A stretch of 64,000 bases of DNA from Euborellia annulipes (taxonomy: Eukaryota; Arthropoda; Insecta; Dermaptera; Anisolabididae): assembly GCA_023213315.1 (NCBI GenBank), contig JAKCPI010010562.1, positions 1-64,000 on the forward strand, given 5' to 3'. The notes beneath the pieces are model-generated. The model was not told the origin of the DNA, did no database searches, and worked only from the letters and a program-made list of their open reading frames with translations. Shown piece by piece: positions 16,405-26,900 of this stretch; the stretch's first letter is position 1; each line of letters opens with the position of its first letter. The position numbers and the translations under genes were made by a program.

Positions 16405-16897
16405 GGGGCCTACGGGAGCGAACTGGTTACGCATGTTTTTCCCGCTAAGATGGCGTTGTGTGTCATTAAAAGTATGCCCAAATATCAAGTAATTCAAAAA
16501 TTTGCCAAGAGATGTCAGAATGGTAGCTAATAATATTTAATGCTTTTGGTTGATTTTCATTGATGTTTTAAAAATAAATACTTTATAAATGTTATTAGAT
16601 ATTATGTATCTTTTATAAAAGCATAAAAATATATAAATATAGGCCAGATATAGGCTAATACTATATCGTCTGTTAGACTAGCCTGCCATCTATTGCAAGA
16701 ATGCTGAACTAATTTGACAGATGAATTTTAAATAAATCATCTAAGCTTATTTTAAAAATTTCTTAATTAATATGTGATTAATAATAACAATAAATTCATT
16801 TTTAAATTTAAAAAAAATTAAAGATTATTGGGACAGATTGTTTTTTTTGTATTTGCTTGCTAGTCTCTTTTAAAGTAGACGTCGCTCCTGAACTCCC
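16405..16897 (-). mobile_element. TTAA MITE family 1, minus orientation
   Basis: TTAA at 16401-16404 and 16898-16901. Reads GGGGCCTACGGGAGCG on the left and GTCGCTCCTGAACTCCC on the right. It has an internal deletion near its right end. Confidence 0.75.
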
Positions 16898-16901
16898 TTA
16901 A

Positions 16902-17640
16902 TGAAAAATTTAACAAAAAGAAAATTTGGAATCGAATTTTTGGATAAAATTTAGCGAAAAGCATTTTTACATATCCATTCTAATATTAAACTAATAATAA
17001 TATAAATATGCAAATAGTATTTTTTTTTTTTTTTTTTTAGCTCATATTTTTAAAAGATATTTTAATATGCATATACAAATGTTATTGTTTTTTTGTTTTT
17101 TAAATAGTAATAACAATAATTCAAAATAGTTTTTGAGCTAAATACGTACAAATTTTTATTTTTGTCTCTTTGAAACGTTTTGCTAGACTTTGTTTTTTTT
17201 TTATTTTTAAAAGCATTTCCCTGTTTATTTTACCAACTGTTAATTTTGAAGCTTTTTTTTTTTTCTTTACCCGTCACAAATATTAAAATCATTTCTCTAG
17301 ATAGAATTCTAATTTCCATACTAATATATAAATAAAAACAATTTTTTTTTTTTCTCTAATACAATTACAATTTTTATAGATAAAAATTGAGCTCTTTTTT
17401 TTAATTATATATTTATTTGGGAAAAGCAAGATAAATTAAAGGATGCCATGCACTCTTGGCCCAAAGGAACTCAATTGAATAAGCATGGATAGGCTAGAGT
17501 GTAAATTGAAAAGAGTGCGGGCTATGCAGAGGGACTTTAAGCAAAATAAAAACAAACAAATCGGTTAAATGGCCTAATCGTAGGCATGTTTTCGATTTTG
17601 GGGTTCTTATTAATAACAAAGTTTTCAACCTTGAGATTGA
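16902..17640. other. AT-rich stretch without recognised features
   Basis: Long T and A runs; I find no gene or repeat family member with confidence. Confidence 0.4.
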
Positions 17641-17669
17641 ACAAAGGGTTGATATAAACTGTGTTTAAT

Positions 17670-17722
17670 GTTATTCCCAAGGGTGCCGTGAATTTCAAAA
17701 GGTTGGGAACCACTGCACTAGA
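17670..17722 (-). mobile_element. hAT terminal fragment
   Basis: On minus it reads CAGTGGTTCCCAACCTTTTG, then CACGGCACCC, a common terminal sequence of animal hAT elements. Only one end is visible. Confidence 0.45.
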
Positions 17723-17740
17723 GAATTGAAAGGTTCTCGT

Positions 17741-18261
17741 CAGGGCCGCAGACAGGGGGAGGGGGGCGCTATATCCCCGGGGCCCGGGCCCTTGCGTTCC
17801 AACCTTAAAATTCTAATAAAAATAATTTTCTTGAAATTTTTTCCTGAGGGGCCGGGCCCTTTAAGCTCAAATCTTAAAATTTCAATAAAAACAATCATTT
17901 TTTTAAAAAATTTTTTTCTGAGGGAGGGACTCGGGCCTTTTAAGTTTTTAAAATTTAAATTTAAAAAAATCATTTTTTTAGATTTTTTTCCTGAGGGGCC
18001 GTGCCCCCCCAGACCCCTCCGTAAGTCCTCTGTCAAGGTCTGGCCTCAATAACTTATAGTAACCCTATGTTTAGGAAATTTTGAAAAATTTAAAAAATTT
18101 TTAAATAACTTTTTTATTTAAATAAATATTGTAAGCTATGTATAACTGTTTAAAAATTTGTTGGCACAATAGCCTTTTACATACTAAAAAAAACAAAGGG
18201 TGGGGTGGGGGCCGTATTATTATGTAGCCCCCGAGGCCCGTCAAGTCTGTCTGCGGCCCTG
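17741..18261. mobile_element. hAT-like non-autonomous element, family E
   Basis: The 521-bp element has 15-bp inverted ends CAGGGCCGCAGACAG / CTGTCTGCGGCCCTG. Flanks GTTCTCGT and GTTCTTAT match at 6 of 8. The interior repeats GGGCC-rich blocks alternating with AT-rich ones. Confidence 0.75.
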
Positions 18262-18884
18262 GTTCTTATATTAAAAAAACAATACTCGAGTCAGCCGCAA
18301 ATTTAATTTAATTGACATTTTAAAATATAAAATTTTTTTGAATTCTTTAATTGCAAAACAATTTTAATTTGAATGTATTTTTATTTTTAAAATAATATAT
18401 ATTATATATTCGGATGGTGCAGATTCTATTGTGGAAATAAATTTCTTTTTTAGAATATAATTTTATTTATTTAAATCACTCCGCAAGTTCATATTAAAAT
18501 AATTTTTTTTTTTTTTTTTAAATAAAAAAGATGTGATGGAAGACAGCTAATAAAAAATTGCAGCGAGATTCTTTTTATTGAATTCTCTCCAAATCAGTGA
18601 AACACAAATGATAATTGAAAAGTTGTTATATAATTCTTTGTAAAATATTAGAAAAAAAAAATCAACAAAAACTAAAAAAATAAACATTTTCCGAATATAT
18701 TACCAAAAGTTATCATTTTATTTTGCACGATTATTTTAGTATGAACCAATATTATGTATTAAAATCTCATGCACTTGGTAGATATATTCTTCGTTTAATA
18801 AAAAGATGACAATTATAATAACATTTATATATATATATTTTACTTTATTTCAGAGCGTATAGAGGCTAAGAAGTTTGCGCAAAA

Positions 18885-18925
18885 ATCACTTGTTTCGGCG
18901 AAATAACGCCTTCATCAGAGCCACA
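18885..18925 (-). ncRNA. hammerhead-like motif (cleavage site unclear)
   Basis: CUGAUGA, extra A, stem II GGCG/CGCC, then GAAACAAGUG. The nucleotide at the expected cleavage position is G, which is disfavoured, so it may be inactive. An identical copy faces it at 19040-19078. Confidence 0.5.
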
Positions 18926-19039
18926 TTAACTGGAATACAATTACAATGATGTATTTTACAAATAGAAGAGGTAAAATATATTCTTAATTTGTTCTGTTCT
19001 ATTTGTAAAATACATCATTGTAATTGTATTCCAGTTAAT

Positions 19040-19078
19040 GTGGCTCTGATGAAGGCGTTATTTCGCCGAAACAAGTGA
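19040..19078 (+). ncRNA. hammerhead-like motif, partner of 18885-18925
   Basis: Mirror copy in the right arm of the foldback with the same core and the same doubtful cleavage site. Confidence 0.5.
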
Positions 19079-19681
19079 TTTTTGCGCAAACTTCTTAGCC
19101 TCTATACGCTCTGAAATAAAGAAAAATATATACAGGGTGTTTCGGAAGTAGCGGGAGTAATTGTTGGGGTCAATAGAGAAAAAAATTCTGAATCGAAAGT
19201 TCCCGAGCCAAAGATTTTTTTGGGCCTTAGAAAATTAGTTATTGATTAAAAACGATAGCCAATCAGGAGCACGCTACAAGTGAATGGGAATATTTCATTA
19301 ATTAGATAATTAATAAAATATTTCGAATAAAACCAAAGCTCTGGTCTAATGTCAGGGGAAATTCTAGTCGAGTCTTAAGCTCCAGTTTGATTTAAAAAAA
19401 AAAAAAAAATTTCATTTATAAAAAATAATTCTCAATTATCGAAAATAAAAAAAAAAATAAAAATTTCTACTACGTCTCTGAGTTTCCGGTCTAGACTTGG
19501 GTTCAATTCTAATCTTTGAGAATAATTCTGAATCACTAAAAATAATAAAAGAATTATTTTTTTCCGTATGTTGAATATATTCTTCTATTTCTGACGTGTA
19601 CATGATGAAATAGGTAGGTTAATCAAATTTAAAAATTAATTAAGACGTCAGATATTTAATATAATATAAAATTTAATCTCT

Positions 19682-19718
19682 TGGCGATCGATTTCGCTTA
19701 CAAAGCATCCTCAGGCCA
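19682..19718 (-). ncRNA. hammerhead ribozyme motif, intact
   Basis: Stem I UGGC/GCCA (4 bp), core CUGAGGA, extra U, stem II GCUU-UGU-AAGC, then GAAAUCGAUC. AUCGAU is a palindrome suited to a 6-bp dimer stem III; cleavage is expected after AUC. Position 7 of the core is G, which the hammerhead consensus allows. Confidence 0.7.
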
Positions 19719-20050
19719 GCTGGATGAATAATTATAATTAAAAAATTTGAATATAAATAAGTTTATACAAATTGTTTTTGTTGCTGGACAAATACACAAA
19801 TATATATATATATATACATCAGAGAAAGATAGTTGTTATATGATAAAACGTTTTTGAATTACGAAAGTAAAATAAGATAAAGAAATAACTCGAGTTTTAT
19901 TTTACTTTCGTAATTCAAAAACGTTTTATCATTTAACAACTATCTTTCTCTGATGATATATATATATATATATTTGTGTATTTGTCCAGCAACAAAATTT
20001 GTACAAACTTATTTATATTCAAATTTTTTAATTATAATTATTCTTCCAGC

Positions 20051-20087
20051 TGGCCTGAGGATGCTTTGTAAGCGAAATCGATCGCCA
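20051..20087 (+). ncRNA. hammerhead ribozyme motif, intact partner
   Basis: Identical to the 19682-19718 motif in all core and stem positions, in the opposite arm. A transcript across the foldback would carry one ribozyme and the complement of the other. Confidence 0.7.
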
Positions 20088-20748
20088 AGAGATTAAATTT
20101 TATATTATATTATTAAATATCTGACGTCTTAATTAATTTTTAAATTTAATTAACCTACCTATTTCATTTTTTTCCGATCTCTTTGTCTCCGGTCGAGTAC
20201 TTGGGCTACTTCGTCCCCACTCACTTGTAGCGCGCTCCTGATTGGCTATCGTTTTTAATTAATAACTAATTTTCTAAGGCCCAAAAAAATTTTTCGCTCA
20301 GGAACTTTCGATTCAGAATTTTTTTCTCTATCGACCCCAACAATTACTCCCGCCACTTCCGAGACACCCTGTATATATAAAAATTATAATTGTCATCTTT
20401 TTATTAAACCAAGAATATATCTACCAAGTGCATGAGATTTTATTTTGTGAGGGTGGGTTGTAGTGCGAAGGGACAATTTCCTTCTATAAAAAAATTATTT
20501 TAATATAAACATGCGGATTAGGGTACCAAAAAAAAAAAGAAATGTTTCCCTTCACTTTTTAGAGAACCTACACTAAATATTTTAACTATGTACAAATTAA
20601 TATCTTTAAAAACCCTCTACCCCATTAGAAAAAAAAAGCATTATAAATAGAATTTAACTATGAAAAATTCGAATTAGGAGATATATATAATATAATATTG
20701 CATAAAATATTATGTATATATTTGATGTATAAATGACTAGACATGCGT

Positions 20749-20924
20749 TCAAGAATTGTTAATTTTACTCTTATTGTTGGCATTATTATTTATGTTGTTA
20801 TTTTTGACATCTTTTTCATCATTTGTTGTTGTTGTTGTTGTTGTGTCTTTTGGGCTAAAAGGAGGTTCCACTTCGTCTAAATCAAATTCACATTCCCAGT
20901 CGTCTTCGTTGCTACTTTCACGTT
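20749..20924 (-). CDS. BSDC1: BSDC1 exon 8 (end)
   Basis: 176 nt ending in TGA. ESSNEDDWECEFDLDEVEPP is the conserved acidic C-terminal motif. The last 40 residues are a poly-T stretch and an N/K-rich tail that looks lineage-specific. Confidence 0.9.
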
Positions 20925-23900
20925 CTGAAAAAATAAAAATAAAAAAAGTGTAAGGGTTTTTTATGGCTGGTGGAATTTGTATCAGCAATTAAAGTTAAAA
21001 GAAAACGCAGCCAGAATTTTTTTTCTTTAAAAATATATTTTAATAGCTGACGTTTCGGCTTTGGTCAAAGCCATCCTCGGAACTATAAACAACGAAATAT
21101 TTTCCATTTATAAATATAGTTTTAAAATCATTTTTAGAGAATATATAAAATTAGAAAAAAGTCATTCCTTTTCTATCACCAATACAAAAAAGTTTTTTTG
21201 TACTAAAGACTTTTTTCTAATGTTATATCGAAAATTGATACCAAATACATTTGGAGATAGGGGTATGTACATAATGACCACGAACAGGTATGATTTTCAT
21301 TCTGTAAAAATGATTGTAAAACAATGTTTCGTTGTTTATAGCTCCGAGGATGGCTTTGACCAAAGCCGAAACGTCAGCTGTTAAAATAAAGAAAAAATTC
21401 TGGCTACGTTTTCTTCTAACTTTCATTCCTGATAAAAATAAAAAAAACTTATTTCAGGAAACCAGGGGAAAGTTTTTTAAAATGTAATCTCTTTTTTCAA
21501 AATGTATATTCTCATTTTGTCCTCAAAATTATTTGAGGATAAAAAATTTTTTTTAACTAAGTGTTTTTATTTAACGCGCTTTTTAAAAATCGCTCTTTAT
21601 TATGCCTCATCCTGTATAAATACTAAGGTCCGACCGAAACAAGATTTTCAGCCGAAACCGAAACCTCAAACTTAGTTTCGGCCGAAACCGTAACCGAAAC
21701 CGAAACTTGTATTTCCTATAAAAAATTAATATCATTTTACCTTTTTTTTTTTTTTTTTGAAATTTTTTTCGCCTCCCGTGAAAATCATTTTACCTTTTTT
21801 TTTTTAGGGAGACTAAATTTTTTTCTCCCTCAAGTGCAAATCATTTGACCTTTTTTTTTTGCATGCTAGTCTCATCCCATCTTTTCAGACTCAGGTTTCG
21901 GCTACTTTTTGGCCGAAACCGAATATTCGGTCGGTTCCTAATAAATACTGTACAACGTTTCAACTGCTAATTCTGCAATCATTTTCAAGTACACTTGCTC
22001 CGACTCAAATGAACTAACCTCTTAGGGACCGTTACGTGCATTTTATATGCAAAGACGTCAGCGCCATCTACACTAATTCCCATGAATTCAGACACAATCA
22101 TCAAAGCAAGTGTTTAAATAAAGAGCATTAACTTAATGCATTAAGTTTTTTGAATTTGATTTTTTAACATTTAAAAAAAACATTTGTAACATCATGCTTT
22201 TTATGTAAGCACTTGCTTAGATGATTGTATCTGAATTCATGGGAATGAGTGTAGATGGCGAGAAAGTTTGTGTCTAACTTCAGGGAAGAAGTTTTTTTTT
22301 CAGCCCATCGATTGACTGAGCGAAACATTTTTTTCATTCAATGGACTTGAAGAGTTTTTAAATAAAAGTTTAGAAACTATTTAGAGTCTCCTTTTCCCTA
22401 TTTACATTTCTCTACTAAATATTCATCACAAGTGAAATTTTGAAATGTTCGGTAACAGGAATCTATTCATTTTCAAAAACACCTTGGGGAAAAAAAACAA
22501 ACCTTTTTCTGTTGTTGTCGGACTTTGATTCTCAGCATAATGATTATCTTTTGTTGTTAATTGTTGTTGTTGTTGATCCTTTTGTTTTTCTGCTTCCATT
22601 TCTTTTTGATATTCATTTAATAATCGTGTTTGTTCTTCCTCGCTAATTTCTGTTCCTGAATTGAAATCCAAATCGGCAGCCACTGAAAAATTTTATATTT
22701 CATGAGAGTGTTGTACTCGACAAGGTTTTGATTAAATTCACTCAATCGAAAAGGGGATACTTTGGAACCATTCGAGTATTACATCAGCACTTTTGATCAT
22801 CTGCTCATATAATACTTGAATGTTCTATTTACTGATTAATTTTTCACTTTTTTTTTAAATTATTACTAAATGTGCCTCGGTAATTTTGTATTATTATTTG
22901 TGATGCGGAAAGTGAAAAGGGACCTCTTGTCCGAAATTTGAGTTATTCATATTTTATTGTTGAGGATAATTTCGTGAAGACCAAAAGCACTATGATATCT
23001 CAAAAACTAAAAAAGTTACAGCCTTTCAAAGTTATAGATAAAAAAAGCGGGATTTTGAGGAAAAAGCATTTAAACACAACGAAAAAATATTTAAGGTTAC
23101 TAAATCGATTATTTTGTAATATTTATCTGATTCTCATTGCTAAAATTACCGAATAAACCTGTATAGGAAATATTGAAGAATAGTATTCAAGCGAAAGACA
23201 AAAATCGATATTTTTGAACTAATTCGACTAAAATGCCCGTACCGATAATTTTACTTCGCCGACAAGAGATCCCTTAACACTTTCCACATCACATATAATA
23301 AAAGATATATCAAATTGTTAAGAAAAGAGAACTTTACTCAAGTAGTTTTTTTGCACTCTTTGGGAATATTTTAATTATTCTTAACAAAATAATTATTTAA
23401 ATAAGATATTCTAAAACATCTTAGAAAATCAAATTCTATATACCTGCGAAACGCACCTCATATTTTTTTCAATAAATACGGCTAATTAATCTAAATTTAT
23501 CTAATTTTGATTATATTGTTTACTTTTGTCCCAGGCGTAATTTTCTGCACGTTTCTTTTCGCGTTCTGCGCGTCGTGCCATGGCTTCATTTCGGGCCTCT
23601 TCGTCTTCTAATAAGGCTTTTTGGAATAGGAAACGAAGCCAAAAATCCCTATGGGAAACCTAGAAAATAAATAAAAATTAAATGAAGAAAGAAAGAAAGA
23701 AAGAGAAGGCAGTAGATAGAGATACATACGTGAGAAGGAACAAGTGTCTGGTACATGTTGGCTAAATCAGGACTCTTAGATAATGTTCTCGAGAGACGCT
23801 CCTCGCTTAATTGATCTTCAACGACCGACAACCAGGCTTGATATTGAGCAGTTTGTGTCTCGGGCGGATCCGTTAGGAAAGTTGACTCAGACAAGGTGAG

Positions 23901-26900
23901 CGCGTGAATCTTTGCCTAGAAAATTATTTAACTTAATAATAAAAAATAGAGGAAGGTTTGTGAAATAAACGCTATCAATTGGGGAGTTTGCTAAATAGTT
24001 TATAGCTGGTAGTTCAATTTAGAGGACAGGAAAAGAAGAAACAGCAGCTAGTGCTATTTTATTGTTTTTTAATTTTCTCATCGTAAGCCCTTTGGGCGGG
24101 TCAGGATCCTAGGACCCTTCGAGCGAACATTAAACCTCTAACGGAGGCCCTGCACCAGCTGCTCTTCAGGGAGGACAGCTACAGAATCAGTGAATCTGGA
24201 TACACCCCTTTTTATAGGAAACTTGACTTCGGCCAAGGAACAATTCTCTCGCTGAGGGCCTCAATTCACAGAATGCGTGTGATTCACCAGGCACGCCTAA
24301 CAAACTCCCGGGTGATCTATTTTTATTTTGGCGGAAGTGCATACAGAGTGGACCCTGATGAGCTGTGCTACATTTGTGACCTGGGGGAAAAAGGAGACAT
24401 TACTCCACATTCTGTGTGAATGTCCGATATACGGTAGCGTAAGAGCGCACTACATGCCGGTACATACGGAACCTCAACCATGGCGGACCGACTCGAAAGA
24501 ATGGCCCGAGGGTCTACCTCTTCGTGTATGGCCAGCTATTCACGTTACCTGAAGCGGTGAAAGTGGTACTGGTTCACTATCAAAAATAACGACAGCTTCT
24601 TGGTCCTCATCGTCGGGCTCAGGATTCAAAGCTGACGTAACATGTCCAAAAAATGAGGAGACACTTCGTTTAACAGTTGATGCCGTTGAATCGGGTTCAT
24701 CCAACTAGACAGTGCAAAAAAAAAAAATTACATACAATAACTGGTTGAAAAGGGAATCAATTAATTAATATAACAAAATAAATAAATAACTACTTTGAGC
24801 GTATCCCGGAACGCTGTGCTTGTAGATGTGACCATATTTCCGGCCTCACACCGGACAGCTGATGAAAATTCATCGAGATCACGTTTCACAGACTCTAGAA
24901 CCTCGGCAGACTGAAAAATAATAAACAAAAATTATATATTTAAATAAATTAGCGTTGAGGAGACATTTCGTTTAACGAGACAATGTATAAAATATTTATA
25001 AATCAATATTTTGATGTTGATTAAAAAAAATTATCCCTGGACGAAATAGACAGGAATAATAGGAGAATAATTGGACCCTGTTATGCAATAGTGTGTCAAG
25101 CACCAAAAAAAATTAAAAATTGAGTTAAGCACGGAATATTGTTTCAAATGCTATAATTAATAGTATTTTATATGAAATATGTCCTAAAAAAATTTATATT
25201 TAATGTTACTTGCACAATTGACAAAAAAAATTATATTTAATCTAATGAAAACAAAAAACTTTAATGTTAATTTTTTTAAAACTCGGTAGTTGGCGCTTGA
25301 CACACTAATGCGTAACAGGGTCCAATTAATCCTCAATATCAACTAATGTTGAAAAGGCACGTCGACAAAATTCGTTTTATTATAATTAGTTGGTAGGCGA
25401 TTCAATTATCTCTTGGAAGGGGAAGCGACCCGCTGACCTCTAGCACAAGAGGCGAGAACTCTACCACTATGGTACTACCCAAGAGCATTTTTATTAATCG
25501 TAATTAAATTACGGGATAATAAGGCCTTGGGTCTTGGACCAGTGAGTTTTTTCGCTTCCTATTCAAATAAATAGAGATAAATGTTCTCAGATGTCAAAAA
25601 AGCATGAACGGAGGTAGTGGGGGTAAACTTTAACCCTCTACGCACCCCCCCCCCCTCTTCTAATAGGTAGTAAACCATATATTTTTTCTATATTTGGAAA
25701 GAGAAAGTCGAATAGAGATAAATAAATGAATAATATCGACATGGATAAGACACGAGAGGCTTAAAGGTATCAAAAATAGCAAAAATCCTAAATATTAGAA
25801 CTTTTTGAATATATAACAGTTTCTATTTATTAATATTTAAAGAATTATTTACAAGATTGTACTTTTCAGACTTCATCAGGATATTTTTATTATTATGTTA
25901 TAAAGTGGAAAAAAATACAACTTAAAAAAATTCGATTGTTAATTGGACCCTGTTACGCATTAGTGTGTCAAGCGCCAGCTACAGAGTTTTGAGAAAATTA
26001 ACATTAAAGTTTTTTGATTTCATTGGATTATATATAATTTTTTTTTGTCAATTGTGCAAGTAACATTAAATATAAATTTTTTTAGGACATATTTCATAAA
26101 AAATATCCGTGCTTAACTCAATTTTTAATTTTTTTTGGCGCTTGACACACTAATGCATAACAGGCTCCAATTAGGGAGCGTATAAGTATTACGTAACTCA
26201 ATTTGGGAGAGAGGGGGGGCTCGTAAAACGTTACCATGCGTTACAAGGGGGAAGGGGGGTTGAACAACGCGTTACGTAACTGGTATTTTAGCGACTTTCC
26301 GGTACTTTGAGCAACATAATTGTGACTTTTAGATAAAAATAGCCACTTGAGGGTTACGTAACGTCTGGGGGGAGGGGGGGCCCAGAAAAATGTTACGGCG
26401 CGTTACATGGGGAGGGGAGGGGGGTCAAAAATCTTCAAAAATTGGGTTACGTAATACTTGTACGCTCCCTTAGCAGGGCTATAACTATATTAAAAAAATA
26501 AAAATGCAATTTGCAATTTGGGTCTGAAACATAAAAACATTAGAAATATTTTAATTTTTGACAATAGCATGGCATTTGTGTAAATTAAAGAAAAATATCA
26601 TGTTGGTGTTTAAATATTAGATAATGTCATTCACCTCAAAAGATAAAAGAACAAGTTTATCTCTCTCTCTCTCTCTCTATTTACTACTAATAAATCTCAT
26701 GGTCGCATAATTTGCTATCATGTAGTCTCCTATGGGCAATTTCTGGCATAGGGGATCGTTTAAGAAATTTTAATCGAAACAATTCTAAATTGCATACTGC
26801 TAGGTGCAATGTCCGGAGTGTCCTCTGTAATATCTACGTGAATATGTGTAAAATATATATACACTGATATGTTATGTTGTCAGTGGTTTTGTTTGTAAAA

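Larger units (their letters stand above)
18838..19130. repeat. ribozyme-bearing foldback, 18.9 kb
   Basis: Arms CAGAGCGTATAGAGGCTAAG and complement. Both arms hold the CUGAUGA / GAAAC motif with stem II GGCG-UUAUUU-CGCC. Confidence 0.75.
19605..20166. repeat. ribozyme-bearing foldback, 19.7-20.1 kb
   Basis: Arms ATGAAATAGGTAGGTTAA and complement, nearly identical through about 250 bp each. Inner parts carry ATAT runs and CATCAGAGAAAGATAGTTG. Both arms contain intact hammerhead cores. Confidence 0.8.
19133..20371. mobile_element. non-autonomous DNA transposon with about 170-bp inverted ends
   Basis: Starts CAGGGTGTTTCGGAAGTAGC and ends with the near-complement CACTTCCGAGACACCCTG. TA flanks on both sides at 19131-19132 and 20372-20373. 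Ends pair over about 170 bp with moderate divergence. TA target sites suggest Tc1/mariner-type mobilisation. No transposase; the interior is occupied by the 19605-20166 foldback. Confidence 0.7.
18479..20518. repeat. 2-kb nested palindrome (outermost level)
   Basis: Outer arms: TCCGCAAGTTCATATTAAAA on the left returns as TTTTAATATAAACATGCGGA on the right. Further in, CATGCACTTGGTAGATATAT (about 18768) returns at about 20411-20433. Inside lie a ribozyme foldback (18838-19130) and a long-TIR element (19133-20371), which itself contains another ribozyme foldback (19605-20166). Confidence 0.75.
20981..21433. repeat. ribozyme-bearing foldback in BSDC1 last intron
   Basis: Arms starting ATCAGCAATTAAAGTT and ending with the near-complement AACTTTCATTCCTGAT. 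Each arm holds a hammerhead-like motif. Confidence 0.75.

Noticed and set aside
17726..18052. 108-aa plus and 98-aa minus frames rich in G and P
   Set aside because: They lie entirely inside the family E transposon and mirror its GGGCC repeats on both strands.
20756..20953. 65-aa plus-strand hydrophobic frame
   Set aside because: It is the antisense of BSDC1 exon 8.
25410..25485. Functional tRNA gene
   Set aside because: The perfect acceptor helix is suggestive, but the T-loop and anticodon loop do not fit; kept as tRNA-like relic.
25862..25890. CCTGATGAAGTCTGAAAAG on minus near 25870
   Set aside because: Has CUGAUGA and GAAA but no room for a stem II helix.
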